A DNA stretch of 64,000 nt from Styela clava (lineage: Eukaryota > Chordata > Ascidiacea > Stolidobranchia > Styelidae), in assembly GCF_964204865.1 (NCBI RefSeq), contig NC_135259.1, positions 18,424,974 through 18,488,973 of the forward strand, read 5' to 3'. The position numbers and the translations under genes were made by a program. The notes under the pieces were generated by a model. It saw only the letters and a program-made list of their open reading frames with translations. It ran no database searches and was not told the origin of the DNA. Below are positions 22,414-33,760 of the stretch, piece after piece; within the stretch, counting starts at the first letter, position 1; each line of letters opens with the position of its first letter.

Positions 22414-22485
22414 TCCCAGATGGTCTAGGGGTTAGGATTCCTGGCTTTCACCCAGGCGGCCCGGGTTCGATTCCCGGTCTGGGAA
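22414..22485 (+). tRNA. tRNA-Glu(TTC), Glu-T, consensus
   Basis: Consensus sequence in a spacer context that elsewhere carries CTC copies (for example 23657), so the anticodon first base may have been switched by mutation or conversion. Confidence 0.93.
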
Positions 22486-22682
22486 CATTTTTATCCAGCA
22501 AAGATTTGTCAATTTTGGTTGCGAAACTCTATTAAATGAATATGGAAGCTTTACACTATAGTCTATATACAGAAGGCAGAAATACATAAAGCGTTTTAAA
22601 CTACATTGATATTAATTCAGTAGTGCTAAAATAAGTTAACACCTATTCTTTTTTAAAATATTTATCAGTGTATGAATTCGTC

Positions 22683-22754
22683 TCCCAGATGGTCTAGGGG
22701 TTAGGATTTCTGGCTTTCACCTAGGCGACCCGGGTTCGATTCCCGGTCTGGGAA
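22683..22754 (+). tRNA. tRNA-Glu(TTC), Glu-T
   Basis: Anticodon stem TCTGG/CTAGG uses G-T wobbles; T arm intact. Confidence 0.8.
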
Positions 22755-23046
22755 CCTTTTTATCCAGCAAAGATCCTGTCAGTGTTCGTTTCGAAAGCCA
22801 GACAGTAAATGATGGAAGTTTCACCTTACAGTCTATATGCATGAAGCGACTAAAGAATATGGTAGCGAAATAAATGAATTAGCTACTCACAGAAGGCAGA
22901 AATGCATAAAGCGTTTCAAACTACTAGGATATTAATTCAGTGGTGCTAAAATAAGTCAACACCAATTCATTTTAAAAATATTTATGGTAGTAAAATAGGT
23001 TAATACTAATTCATTTTTAAAATATTTATCTGCGTATGAATTCATA

Positions 23047-23118
23047 TCCCAGAAGGTCGAGGGGTTAGGATTCCTGGCTTCCACCCAAGCGGCCCGGATT
23101 CGATTCCCGGTCTGAGAA
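23047..23118 (+). tRNA. Glu-body tRNA with anticodon TCC, Glu-G type
   Basis: Loop CTTCCAC gives TCC (glycine GGA). Anticodon stem CCTGG/CCAAG has a mismatch, acceptor 3' strand is TCTGAGA, and G53 is A. Likely degenerate. Confidence 0.65.
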
Positions 23119-23368
23119 CCTTTTTATCCAGAAAAGATCCTGTCAGTGTTCGTTTCGAAAAGCCAGAAAGTAAATGATGGAAGTTTCACCTTACAGTCTA
23201 TATGCATAAAGCGACTAAAGAATATGGAAGCAAAATAAATAAATTAGCTACTTACAGAAGGCAGAAATACATAACGCGTTTTAAACTACATGGATATTCA
23301 TTCAGTGGTGCAAAAATAAGTAAAACACCAATTCATTTTTTAAATATTTATCACCGTATGAATTCATT

Positions 23369-23440
23369 TCCCAGATGGCCTAGTGGTTAGGTAATTAGGC
23401 TTTCACCCAGGCGGCCCGGGTCCGATTCCCGGTCTGGGAA
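23369..23440 (+). tRNA. tRNA-Glu(TTC), Glu-T, diverged
   Basis: D loop CTAGTGG, stem TTAGG and T loop TCCGATT are changed; acceptor perfect. Confidence 0.7.
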
Positions 23441-23656
23441 CCTTTTTCCCCAGCAAAGATCTGTCAGTGTTCGTTTCGAAACGCCAGAAAGTAAATGATG
23501 GAAGAAAGAATATGGTAGCAAAATAAATAAATTAGCTGCTTACAGATGGCAGAAATACATAAAGCGTTTTTAAACTACATGGATATTAATTCAGTGGTAC
23601 TGAAATAAGTTAACACTAATCCATTTTTAAAATACTTATCAGCTTAATAATTCATA

Positions 23657-23728
23657 TCCCAGATGGTCTAGGGGTTAGGATTCCTGGCTCTCACCCAGGC
23701 GGCCCGGGTTCGATTCCCGGTCTGGGAA
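23657..23728 (+). tRNA. tRNA-Glu(CTC), Glu-C, consensus
   Basis: All stems paired, loop CTCTCAC, both boxes intact, TTTTT after the gene. Confidence 0.93.
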
Positions 23729-23925
23729 CATTTTTATCCAGCAAAGATCCGTCAGTTTTTGTTGCAAAACTCAATTAAATGAATATGGAAGCTTTACACT
23801 ATAGTCTATATACAGAAGGCAGAAATACATAAAGCGTTTCAAACTACATTGATATTAATTCAGTGGTACTAAAATAAGTTAACACCAATTCATTTTTAAA
23901 ATATTCATCAGCGTATTAATTTATA

Positions 23926-23995
23926 TCCCAGATCGTCTAGGGGTTAGGATTCCTGGCTTTTACCCATGCGGCCGGATTCGATTCCCGGTCCGGAA
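23926..23995 (+). pseudogene. tRNA-Glu-like, Glu-K (TTT)
   Basis: 70 nt, a further base lost in the variable region. Confidence 0.75.
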
Positions 23996-24334
23996 CATTT
24001 TTATCCAGCAAAGATCATGTAAGTGTTCGTTTCGAAAAGCCAGAATATAAATGATAGTAGCTTCACACTACAGTCTATATACATATAGGGACTTAAGAAT
24101 ATGGTAGCAGAATAAATAAATTAGCTGCTTACAGAAGGCAGAAATACATAAAGCGTGTTAAACTACATGGATATTAATTCAGTAGTGCTAAAATAAGTTA
24201 ACAATTGTTAACGAAGTGAAGTTAACGAACTATTTCTCAAAAATAGTGGATTTCTCCCAAGGGAACACAACGAGAAAGAGAGAAAAAAACTACAATCTAT
24301 TAATTTTGTAAAAATACAGTATAGATCAAGATAA

Positions 24335-24426
24335 CGTCCCTGGGTGGGCTCGAAGCCTCAACCTTTCGGTAAACCTCACAATGTGAGATAACAGCCGAAC
24401 GCGCTGACCAATTGCGCCACAGAGAC
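24335..24426 (-). tRNA. tRNA-Asn(GTT), Asn-A, diverged
   Basis: T-stem/loop reads GAGGCTTCGAGCC, breaking T-stem pairs, and the intron 3' end is changed (GGTTT). Probably a pseudogene. Confidence 0.7.
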
Positions 24427-24513
24427 GGACCGGAGTTAGGACATGTTAAGTTGCAATATAATACAATTGATCTATCAATTCTATTTGTTAATCTGTAACA
24501 TAGGTTTGTAGTG

Positions 24514-24551
24514 ACACCCAGACGGCCCGGGTTCGATTCCCGGTCTGGGAA
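24514..24551 (+). pseudogene. tRNA-Glu 3' half, Glu-H
   Basis: T arm matches the functional consensus. Confidence 0.8.
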
Positions 24552-24937
24552 CGTTTTTGTCGAGCAAATTTCTGTCAGTTTTTCTTGCGAAACACTAGGA
24601 AGTGAATGATAGAAGCTTTACACCACAGTCTATATACATAAAGCGACTATTAGGAATATGGTAGTGAAATAAATAAATTAGCTGCTTACAGAAGGCAGAA
24701 ATACATAAAAATTTTAAACCACATAGATATTAATTTAGTGGTGCTAAAATAAGTTAACACCAATTCATTTTTAAAATATTTATCAGCCTAAGAATTCATA
24801 TCCCATATGGTACTTAAATATGTTATCATAATTCATTTTAAAAATATTTATCAGTCTAAGAATTCATATCCCAGATGGTACTAAAATGAGTTAACACTAA
24901 TTCATTTTTAAAATATTCATCAACGTATGAATTGATA

Positions 24938-25009
24938 TCCCAGATGGTCTATGGGTTAGGATTCCTGGCTTTCACCCAGGCGGCCCGGGTTCTATTCCCG
25001 GTCTGGGAA
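24938..25009 (+). tRNA. tRNA-Glu(TTC), Glu-T
   Basis: D loop CTATGGG; T loop TTCTATT (purine 57 lost), as in block B Glu-P genes. Confidence 0.75.
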
Positions 25010-25329
25010 CCTTTTTATCCAGCAAAAATATGTTCAGTTTTTGTTGCAAAACTCTAGAAAATGAATAATGGAAGCTTTACATTATAGTCTATATACATAG
25101 AGCGACTATTAAGAATATGGTAGCGAAATAAATGAATTAGCTACTTACAGAAGGCAGAAATACATAAAGCGTTTTAAACTACATGGATATTAATTCAGTG
25201 GTACTGAAATAAGTTAACACTAATTCATTTTAAAAATATTTATCAGCCTAAGAATTCATATCCCAGATGGTACTAAAATGAGTTAACACTAATTCATTTT
25301 TAAAATATTCATCAGCGTATGAATTGATA

Positions 25330-25401
25330 TCCCAGATGGTCTATGGGTTAGGATTCCTGGCTTTCACCCAGGCGGCCCGGGTTCGATTCCCGGTCTGGGA
25401 A
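25330..25401 (+). tRNA. tRNA-Glu(TTC), Glu-T
   Basis: Near-duplicate of 24938 (392 bp apart, same CTATGGG D loop) but with a normal TTCGATT loop. Confidence 0.88.
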
Positions 25402-25652
25402 CCTTTTTATCCAGCAATAATATGTTCAGTTTTTGTTGCAAAACTCTAGGAAATGAATAATGGAAGCTTTACATTATAGTCTATATACATAGAGCGACTA
25501 TTAAGAATATGGTAGCGAAATAAATGAATTAGCTACTTACAGAAGGCAGAAATGCATAAAGCGTTTTAAACTACTAGGATATTAATTCAGTGGTGCTAAA
25601 ATAATTTAACACCAATTCATTTTAAAAATATTTATCAGCGTATGAATTCATA

Positions 25653-25724
25653 TCACAGAAGGTCGAGGGGTTAGGATTCCTGGCTTTCTCCCAAGCGGCC
25701 CGGATTCGATTCCCGGTCTGGGAA
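25653..25724 (+). tRNA. tRNA-Glu(TTC), Glu-G, degraded
   Basis: 5' strand TCACAGA, loop CTTTCTC (A37 to T), stem CCAAG. Likely inactive. Confidence 0.6.
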
Positions 25725-25974
25725 CCTTTTTATCCAGCAAAGATTCTGTCAGTGTTCGTTTCGAAAAGCCAGAAAGTAAATGATGGAAGTTTCACCTTAC
25801 AGTCTTTATGCATAAAGCGACTAAAGAATATGGTTGCAAAATAAATAAATTAGCTGCTTACAGAAGGCAGAAATACATAAAGCGTGTTAAACTACGTGGA
25901 TATTAATTCAGTGGTGCAAAAATAAGTAAAACACCAATTCATTTTTAAAATATTTATCACCGTATGAATTCATA

Positions 25975-25991
25975 TCCCAGATGGTCTAGGG
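25975..25991 (+). pseudogene. 5' piece of a second interrupted tRNA-Glu
   Basis: 17 nt ending GTCTAGGG (25984-25991), exactly where the first hAT inserted. Confidence 0.85.
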
Positions 25992-26485
25992 CATAGGTTC
26001 TCAAAGTGCTCCGTACGGAGCCCCAGGGCTCCGCGAGAGAAACCCAGGGGCTCCGCGAGCTATTCGGTTACTTTTTAAAATACCGACTTGGCTAATTTAA
26101 AACTGTTCCTAGAAGCAATAACAGCTTTAATAAAATTTGACAACAATATAGCCTAGAAATATGGCAAAGTGGCGGAATTAAAAAATGACATTATTTATAA
26201 GCAGGAGCGCAGCCAGGATTCTTAAGAGGGAGGAGGTTAAAAATTGGAATCGGAAATTTACGCGTAACATTCTTGGCGATTCAAAAAAAAACGGATAACG
26301 AGATTTCTGTTGCGTAAAATATTCCATTCATGTCCGATGCGAGCATTTAAAGTATCTTGTCGTAATAATTTAATTGTGCTCATCGTTACTCACGTTCGAT
26401 TCGAGATTACTATTAGGATTACTATAATGAAAAAATTCTATTCTAAAATAACATAAACTGTGTGATAAACTGCCAACTATTGGCA
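25992..26485. mobile_element. Truncated hAT-like element fragment
   Basis: Starts CATAGGTTCTCAAAGTG with repeated GGGGCTCCGCGAG motifs, typical of hAT ends. No matching right terminus: the insert ends with the hairpin CTGCCAA CTA TTGGCAG and joins directly to the last 17 nt of a tRNA-Glu, so about 40 bp of the gene is lost. A motif GGAGCGCAGCCAGGATTCTT at ~26205 may be the edge of another element. No coding sequence. Confidence 0.7.
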
Positions 26486-26502
26486 GATTCCCGGTCTGGG
26501 AA
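26486..26502 (+). pseudogene. 3' remnant of the interrupted tRNA-Glu
   Basis: GATTCCCGGTCTGGGAA, T-arm 3' side and acceptor only. Confidence 0.8.
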
Positions 26503-26751
26503 CCTTTTTATCCAGCAAAGATCCTGTCAGTGTTCGTTTCGAAAAGCCAGAAAGTAAATGAACGAAATTTCACCTTTCAGTCTATATGCATAAAGCGAAT
26601 AAAGAATATGGTAGCAAAATAAATAAATTAGCTGCTTACAGAAGGCAGAAATACATAAAGCGTTTTAAACTACATGGATATTAATTCAGTGGTACTAAAA
26701 TAAGTTAACACCAGTTCATTTTAAAAATATTTATCAGCGTATGAATTCATA

Positions 26752-26823
26752 TCCCAGATGGTCTAGGGCTTAGGATTCCTGGCTTTCACCCAGGCGGCCC
26801 GCGTTTGATTCCCGGTCTGGGAA
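26752..26823 (+). tRNA. tRNA-Glu(TTC), Glu-T
   Basis: D loop CTAGGGC; T arm GCGTTTGATT has two changes, including C56. Confidence 0.65.
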
Positions 26824-27092
26824 CTTTTTTATCCAGCAAAGATAGGATCCTGTCAGTGTTCGTTTTGAAAAGCCAGAAAGTAAATGATCGAAATTTCACC
26901 TTACAGTCTATATGCATAAAGCGAATAAAGAATATGGTAGCAAAATAAATAAATTAGCTGCTTACAGAAGGCAGAAATACATAAAGCGTTTTAAACTACA
27001 TGGATATTAATTCAGTGGTACTAAAATAAGTTAACACCAATTCATTTTTAAAATATTTATCATTTATTAATATTTATTTATATTAATCGTTT

Positions 27093-27165
27093 TCCCAGAT
27101 GGTCTAGGGGTTAGGATTCCTGGCTTTCACCCAGACGGCCCGGGTTCGATTCCCGGCCTGGGGAA
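27093..27165 (+). tRNA. tRNA-Glu(TTC) at the block A to block B border
   Basis: Upstream spacer is block A-like and AT-rich; downstream spacer is block B type (CAAACAAAGATCAGG). An extra G in the 3' acceptor strand makes it 73 nt. Confidence 0.75.
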
Positions 27166-27477
27166 CTTTTCTCCAAACAAAGATCAGGTCAGTTTTAGTT
27201 TTGAAACGTCAGAAAGATAATGGTGAAGTTTTACACTTTAGGCTGTATTTCTCGAGTGACTAAAGAATATATTACCCTAACAAAAACTTTCAAGAATGTG
27301 ATTAGTGGGGTTCAACCGGATAATTTATCGATTTAACTGTTGTAGTTGTTAAGGAGGATGATCGTAAAGATGCATGCAAATATGGGAATGTCACGAGTAC
27401 AATAATATAACAGCACAACACTTTCACCTAACTTCAAGTCACGTGTCATTCTATGCGATTAACGGTTAAAAAGACAC

Positions 27478-27551
27478 TGGCCAGTACGGGGAACGAACCC
27501 GCGACATTCGCGTTATTAGCACGACGCTCAAACCAACTGAGCTAACCGGCC
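27478..27551 (-). tRNA. tRNA-Ile(AAT), T-loop variant
   Basis: 74 nt. Minus strand GGCCGGT/ACTGGCC acceptor, loop CTAATAA gives AAT. T loop TTCGTTC replaces A58 with T, so the B box is damaged; D loop also changed. T5 follows within ~6 nt. Confidence 0.75.
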
Positions 27552-27998
27552 ATATGTTCTATTGAATATACTCAGCCAATTTCATTAAGACTCTTAGAGT
27601 AATTGTCTTCAAGAAGGAAGTTGTGAAATGTTATTTTTTTAACTAAGAAATTCATTTTTTCACACGAGTCAAAAGCGCTGATAGGAAAGTACTAAAATCG
27701 CCGTTGGGCTATTCCTTATTGAAAAGTGGAATTCGTCTAAGCATATAGAGTGAGGGAGAAGTTTTTCATTTGATATTTTAATCACCATCGATTAATTGTG
27801 TGAAGAAACAGTAGAGGAACGAGATAGCATCTTTCAGTTACGAAGTACTAAATTCTGTCAGCGACATTTGTTTTTGTAGTATCTGTTTGACTCTAGGAAA
27901 CAGAAATTAAAGATAGACTTGCTATTCCTTAATATTAAATGGATTTCATCCAAGGGAACACACAGATAAAAAGGATTCATTTTGTAAATAATAGACAG

Positions 27999-28090
27999 CG
28001 TCCCTGGGTGGGCTTGAACCACCAACCTTTCGGTACCCATCAGTATAAGAGGTAACAGCCGAACGCGCTGACCGATTGCGCCACAGAGAC
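27999..28090 (-). tRNA. tRNA-Asn(GTT), Asn-B, 18-nt intron
   Basis: Body as Asn-A, but T loop TTCAAGC and a different intron of equal length, CCTCTTATACTGATGGGT, at the same site after position 37. The first downstream T5 (in GATAAAAAGG) is ~35 nt away. Confidence 0.9.
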
Positions 28091-28315
28091 CGACACGGAC
28101 TATGGTTTATTATTTTGTTTTTATAAAAGATTCGAAATGTTCTAAATTATTTGGTAATCTGCATTAAATTACATTGGTTTCAAATGATTTTATCAACACA
28201 ACAAAACACATAATTTATACATTTAAGAAAGAATTACATGAAGTATTTAAAATACTGACCTCGATGACAGCATGGATATTAGTTCAGTAGAGAGAGTAGG
28301 TAATTTCTGCCGATA

Positions 28316-28387
28316 TCCCAGATGGACTAGGCGTTATGATTTAAGGCTCTCACCCATGCGGCCCGGGTTCTATTCCCGGTCTGGGAA
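28316..28387 (+). pseudogene. tRNA-Glu(CTC)-like, Glu-P
   Basis: Acceptor TCCCAGA/TCTGGGA is perfect, but the anticodon stem faces CCATG with two or more mismatches, D loop is CTAGGCG and T loop TTCTATT. No run of four T follows (CTCTTTATA). Confidence 0.8.
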
Positions 28388-28390
28388 ACT

Positions 28391-28812
28391 CTTTATACCA
28401 AATATTTTAAATTTTTGATTTCTTTCAGAAGGATCATTAGTGAGGTTTTCATATTTCAAATCATTGGTTGTTACAGTTGTAAAAGCGACAGTGACTGGGT
28501 AGGTTGTTCGTGAAGAACCATGTGGCCATTACAGTGTCAGCTTTATAAATAATTAATTTTGAATAGGAATAGTTTTTCAGTGATATTTCCAACATAATAC
28601 ACTTTATACCAAATATTTTAAATTTTTGATTTCTTTCAGAAGAATCATTAGTGAGGTTTTATATGTCAAATCATTGATTGTTACAGTTGTAAAAGCGACA
28701 GCGACTGGGTAGGTTGTTCGAGAAGAACCATGTGGCCATTACAGTGTCAGCTTTATAATAAATTAATTGTGAATACCAATAGTTTTTCAGTGATATTTCC
28801 AACATAAAACAA
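28391..28812. repeat. Tandem duplication of a ~211-bp spacer segment
   Basis: Two copies starting CTTTATACCAAATATTTTA at 28391 and 28602. Also present at ~31902 and ~33765, single-copy in other units; explains the 1.65 against 1.86 kb unit lengths. Confidence 0.85.
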
Positions 28813-28954
28813 AGACATCAGCTGTATACAGAAGACAGAAGTACATGAAGTATTTCAAATACTGACGAAGAAAACTACGCGGATATTACTTCAGTAGCGC
28901 TACATTGAGGTAACACCAATTTATTAGATAATACTTCTGCCAAAGTAATCGTAT

Positions 28955-29026
28955 TTCCAGATGGTCTAGGGGTTAGGATTCCTGGCTCTCACCCAGGCGG
29001 CTCGGGTTCGATTCCCGGTCTGGGAA
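28955..29026 (+). tRNA. tRNA-Glu(CTC), Glu-C
   Basis: 5' strand TTCCAGA makes a T2-G71 wobble; T stem CTCGG/CCCGG region has one change. Ends GAAAGTTTTC. Confidence 0.8.
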
Positions 29027-29339
29027 AGTTTTCTACAAACAAAGATCAGGTCAGTTTTAGTTTTGAAACGTCAGAAAGATAATGGTGAAGTTTTACACTT
29101 TAGGCTGTATTTCTCGAGTGACTAAAGAATATATTACCCTAACAAAAACTTTCAAGAATGTGATTAGTGGGGTTCAACCGGATAATTTATCGATTTAACT
29201 GTTGTAGTTGTTAAGGAGGATGATCGTAAAGATGCATGCAAATATGGGAATGTCACGAGTACAATAATATAACAGCACAACACTTTCACCTAACTTCAAG
29301 TCACGTGTCATTCTATGCGATTAACGGTTAAAAAGACAC

Positions 29340-29413
29340 TGGCCAGTACGGGGAACGAACCCGCGACATTCGCGTTATTAGCACGACGCTCAAACCAACT
29401 GAGCTAACCGGCC
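29340..29413 (-). tRNA. tRNA-Ile(AAT), T-loop variant
   Basis: Same A58T and D-loop changes as 27478. Confidence 0.75.
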
Positions 29414-29860
29414 ATATGTTCTATTGAATATACTCAGCCAATTTCATTAAGACTCTTAGAGTAATTGTCTTCAAGAAGGAAGTTGTGAAATGTTATTTTT
29501 TTAACTAAGAAATTCATTTTTTCACACGAGTCAAAAGCGCTGATAGGAAAGTACTAAAATCGCCGTTGGGCTATTCCTTATTGAAAAGTGGAATTCGTCT
29601 AAGCATATAGAGTGAGGGAGAAGTTTTTCATTTGATATTTTAATCACCATCGATTAATTGTGTGAAGAAACAGTAGAGGAACGAGATAGCATCTTTCAGT
29701 TACGAAGTACTAAATTCTGTCAGCGACATTTGTTTTTGTAGTATCTGTTTGACTCTAGGAAACAGAAATTAAAGATAGACTTGCTATTCCTTAATATTAA
29801 ATGGATTTCATCTGAGGGAACACACAAATAGAAAGGATTCATTTTGTAAATAATAGACAG

Positions 29861-29952
29861 CGTCCCTGGGTGGGCTTGAACCACCAACCTTTCGGTACCC
29901 ATCATTATAAGAGGTAACAGCCGAATGCGCTGACCGATTGCGCCACAGAGAC
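29861..29952 (-). tRNA. tRNA-Asn(GTT), Asn-B, intron
   Basis: Intron has one change (ATAATGATG). GATAAAAAGG is replaced by AATAGAAAGG, so the nearby T5 terminator is absent. Confidence 0.85.
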
Positions 29953-30176
29953 CGACACGACTACGGTTTGTTAATTTGTTTTTATAAAAGATTCAAAATG
30001 TCCAATATTTTTTGGTAATCTGCATTAAATTAGTTTGGTTTTAAATGATTTTCTCAACACAACAAAACACATAAATTATATATTTAAGACAGAAATACAT
30101 GAAGTATTTAAAATACTGACCTCGAAGACAATATGGATATTAGTTCATTAGAGAGAGTAGATCACTTCTGCCGATA

Positions 30177-30248
30177 TCCCAGATGGACTAGGCGTTAAAA
30201 TTTCAGGCTCTCACCCATGCGGCCCGGGTTCTAATCCCGGTCTGGGAA
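30177..30248 (+). pseudogene. tRNA-Glu(CTC)-like, Glu-P
   Basis: T loop TTCTAAT; broken anticodon stem as in 28316. Confidence 0.8.
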
Positions 30249-30604
30249 ACTCTTTATATCAAATATTTAAAATTTTTGTTTTCTTTCCGAAGGATCATTA
30301 GTGAGGTTTTATATGTCAAATCATTGATTGTTACAGTTGTAAAAGCGACAGTGACTGGGTAGGTTGTTCGTGAAGAACCATGTGGCCATTACAGTGTCAG
30401 CTTTATAATAAATTAATTTTGAATAGGAATAGTTTTTCAGTGATATTTCCAACATAAAACAAAGACATCAGCTGTATACAGAAGACAGAAGTACATGAAG
30501 TATTTCAAATACTGACGAAGAAAACTACGCGGATATTACTTCAGTAGCGCTACATTGAGGTAACACCAATTTATTTGAATATACTTCTGCCAAAGTAATC
30601 GTAT

Positions 30605-30676
30605 TCCCAGATGGTCTAGGGGTTAGGATTCCTGGCTTTCACCCAGGCGGCCCGGGTTCGATTCCCGGTCTGGGAA
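30605..30676 (+). tRNA. tRNA-Glu(TTC), Glu-T, consensus
   Basis: Identical body to the block A consensus at 21759 although the flanks differ; terminator ACTTTTC. Confidence 0.93.
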
Positions 30677-30989
30677 ACTTTTCTCCAAACAAAGATCAGG
30701 TCAGTTTTAGTTTTGAAACGTCAGAAAGATAATGGTGAAGTTTTACACTTTAGGCTGTATTTCTCGAGTGACTAAAGAATATATTACCTTAACAAAAAAT
30801 TTCAAGAATGTGATCAGTGGGGTTTAACCTGATAATTTATCGATTTAACTGTTGTAGTTGTTAAGGAGGATGATCGTAAAGATGAATGCAAATATGGGAA
30901 TGTCACGAGTACAATAATATAACAGCACAACACTTTCACCTAACTTCAAGTCACGGGTCATTCTTTGAGATTAACGGTTAAAAAGACAC

Positions 30990-31063
30990 TGGCCAGTACG
31001 GGGATCGAACCCGCGACATTCGCGTTATTAGCACGACGCTCTAACCAACTGAGCTAACCGGCC
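30990..31063 (-). tRNA. tRNA-Ile(AAT), consensus
   Basis: All stems and T loop TTCGATC intact, loop CTAATAA, T5 downstream in the minus direction. Confidence 0.93.
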
Positions 31064-31509
31064 ATATGTATTATTGAATATACTCAGGCAATTTCATTAA
31101 GACTCTTACAATAATTGTCTTCAAGAAGGAAGTTGTGAAATGTTATTTTTTTAGCCAAGAAAGTACTTTTTTCACACGAGTCAAAAGCGCTGATAGGAAA
31201 GTACTAAAATCGCCGTTGGACTATTCCTTATGGAAAAGAGGAATTCGTCTAAGCATATAGAGTGAGGGAGAAGTTTTTCAATTGATATTTTAGTCACCAT
31301 CGATTAATTGTGCGAAGAAACAGTCGAGGAACGAATAGCATATTTTAGTTACGAAGTACTAAATTCTGTCAGCGACATTTGTTTTTGTAGTATCTCTTTG
31401 ACTCTAGGAAACAGAAATTAAAGATAGACTTGCTATTCCTTAATATTAAATGGATTTCATCCAAGGGAACACACAGATAAAAAGGATTCATTTTGTAAAT
31501 AATAGACAG

Positions 31510-31601
31510 CGTCCCTGGGTGGGCTTGAACCACCAACCTTTCGGTACCCATCAGTATAAGAGGTAACAGCCGAACGCGCTGACCGATTGCACCACAGAGA
31601 C
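31510..31601 (-). tRNA. tRNA-Asn(GTT), Asn-B, intron
   Basis: GTGGTGCAATC: one change in the A-box region. Downstream T5 kept. Confidence 0.88.
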
Positions 31602-31826
31602 CGACACGGACTATGGTTTATTATTTTGTTTTTATAAAAGATTCGAAATGTTCTAAATTATTTGGTAATCTGCATTAAATTACATTGGTTTCAAATGATT
31701 TTATCAACACAACAAAACACATAATTTATACATTTAAGAAAGAATTACATGAAGTATTTAAAATACTGACCTCGATGACAGCATGGATATTAGTTCAGTA
31801 GAGAGAGTAGGTAATTTCTGCCGATA

Positions 31827-31898
31827 TCCCAGATGGACTAGGCGTTATGATTTCAGGCTCTCACCCATGCGGCCCGGGTTCTATTCCCGGTCTGGGAA
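31827..31898 (+). pseudogene. tRNA-Glu(CTC)-like, Glu-P
   Basis: Matches the class type, including TTCTATT. Confidence 0.8.
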
Positions 31899-32465
31899 AC
31901 TCTTTATACCAAATATTTTAAATTTTTGATTTCTTTCAGAAGGATCATTAGTGAGGTTTTCATATTTCAAATCATTGGTTATTACAGTTGTAAAAGCGAC
32001 AGTGACTGGGTAGGTTGTTCGTGAAGAACCATGTAGCCATTACAGTGTCAGCTTTATAAATAATTAATTTTGAATAGGAATAGTTTTTCAGTGATATTTC
32101 CAACATAATACACTTCATACCAAATATTTTAAATTTTTGATTTCTTTCAGAAGGATCATTAGTGAAGTTTTATATGTCAAATCATTGATTGTTACAGGTG
32201 TAAAAGCGACAGCGACTGGGTAGGTTGTTCGCGAAGAACCATGTGGCCATTACAGTGTCAGCTTTATAATAAATTAATTGAGAATACCAATAGTTTTTCA
32301 GTGATATTTCCAACATAAAACAAAGACATCAGCTGTATACAGAAGACAGAAGTACATGAAGTATTTCAAATACTGACGAAGAAAACTACGCGGATATTAC
32401 TTCAGTAGCGCTACATTGAGGTAACACCAATTTATTAGATAATACTTCTGCCAAAGTAATCGTAT

Positions 32466-32537
32466 TTCCAGACGGTCTAGGGGTTAGGATACCTGGCTCT
32501 CACCCAGGCGGCTCGGGTTCGATTCCCGGTCTGGGAA
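32466..32537 (+). tRNA. tRNA-Glu(CTC), Glu-C
   Basis: TTCCAGA start, GACGG D arm; anticodon arm intact. Confidence 0.8.
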
Positions 32538-32850
32538 AGTTTTCTACAAACAAAGATCAGGTCAGTTTTAGTTTTGAAACGTCAGAAAGATAATGGTGAA
32601 GTTTTACACTTTAGGCTGTATTTCTCGAGTGACTAAAGAATATATTACATTAACAAAAAATTTCAAGAATGTGATCAGTGGGGTTTAACCTGATAATTTA
32701 TCGATTCAACTGTTGTAGTTGTTAAGGAGGATGATCGTAAAGATGAATGCAAATATGGAAATGTCACGAGTACAATAATATAACAGCACAACACTTTCAC
32801 CTAACTTCAAGTCACGTGTCATTCTTTGAGATTAACGGTTAAAAAGACAC

Positions 32851-32924
32851 TGGCCAGTACGGGGATCGAACCCGCGACATTCGCGTTATTAGCACGACGC
32901 TCTAACCAACTGAGCTAACCGGCC
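32851..32924 (-). tRNA. tRNA-Ile(AAT), consensus
   Basis: No difference from 30990 seen inside the gene. Confidence 0.93.
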
Positions 32925-33371
32925 ATACGTATTATTGAATATACTCAGGCAATTTCATTAAGACTCTTACAATAATTGTCTTCAAGAAGGAAGTTGTGAA
33001 ATGTTATTTTTTTAGCCAAGAAAGTACTTTTTTCACACGAGTCAAAAGCGCAGATAGGAAAGTACTAAAATCGCCGTTGGACTATTCCTTATGGAAAAGA
33101 GGAATTCGTCTAAGCATATAGAGTGAGGGAGAAGTTTTTCATTTGATATTTTATTCACCATCGATTAATTGTGCGAAGAAACAGTAGAGGAACGAGATAG
33201 CATCTTTTAGTTACGAAGTACTAAATTCTGTCAGCGACATTTGTTTTTGTAGTATCTCTTTGACTCTAGGAAACAGAAATTAAAGATAGACTTGCTATTC
33301 CTTAATATTAAATGGATTTCATCCAAGGGAACACACAGATAAAAAGGATTCATTTTGTAAATAATAGACAG

Positions 33372-33463
33372 CGTCCCTGGGTAGGCTTGAACCACCAACC
33401 TTTCGGTACCCATCAGTATAAGAGGTAACAGCCGAACGCGCTGACCGATTGCGCCACAGAGAC
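33372..33463 (-). tRNA. tRNA-Asn(GTT), Asn-B, intron
   Basis: T-stem GCCTACCC has one change; T5 kept downstream. Confidence 0.88.
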
Positions 33464-33688
33464 CGACACGGACTATGGTTTGTTATTTTGTCTTTATGAA
33501 AAATTCGAAATGTTCTAAATTATTTGGTAATCTGCATTAAATTACATTGGTTTTAAATGATTTTATCAACACAACAAAACACATAATTTATACATTTAAG
33601 AAAGAATTACATGAAGTATTTAAAATACTGACCTCGATGACAGCATGGATATTAGTTCAGTAGAGAGAGTAGGTAATTTCTGCCGATA

Positions 33689-33760
33689 TCCCAGATGGAC
33701 TAGGCGTTATGATTTCAGGCTCTCACCCATGCGGCCCGGGTTCTATTCCCGGTCTGGGAA
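33689..33760 (+). pseudogene. tRNA-Glu(CTC)-like, Glu-P
   Basis: Class type sequence. Confidence 0.8.

Larger units (their letters stand above)
1712..27165. repeat. Block A tRNA-bearing tandem repeat (first stretch)
   Basis: Monomers of ~250-370 bp, each one tRNA-Glu-like locus plus spacer. The spacer starts TTTTTATCCAGCAAAGATC, passes CAGAAGGCAGAAATACATAA and GATATTAATTCAGTGGTG, and ends CAGCGTATGAATTCATA before the next gene. Monomers form multi-tRNA higher-order units containing Glu-K, Asn-A and Glu-H. No other genes seen in the spacers. Confidence 0.9.

Noticed and set aside
1712-27165. CRISPR-like array (regular repeats and spacers)
   Set aside because: The repeats are tRNA genes of ~72 bp with homologous, not unique, spacers; no cas genes; eukaryotic context.
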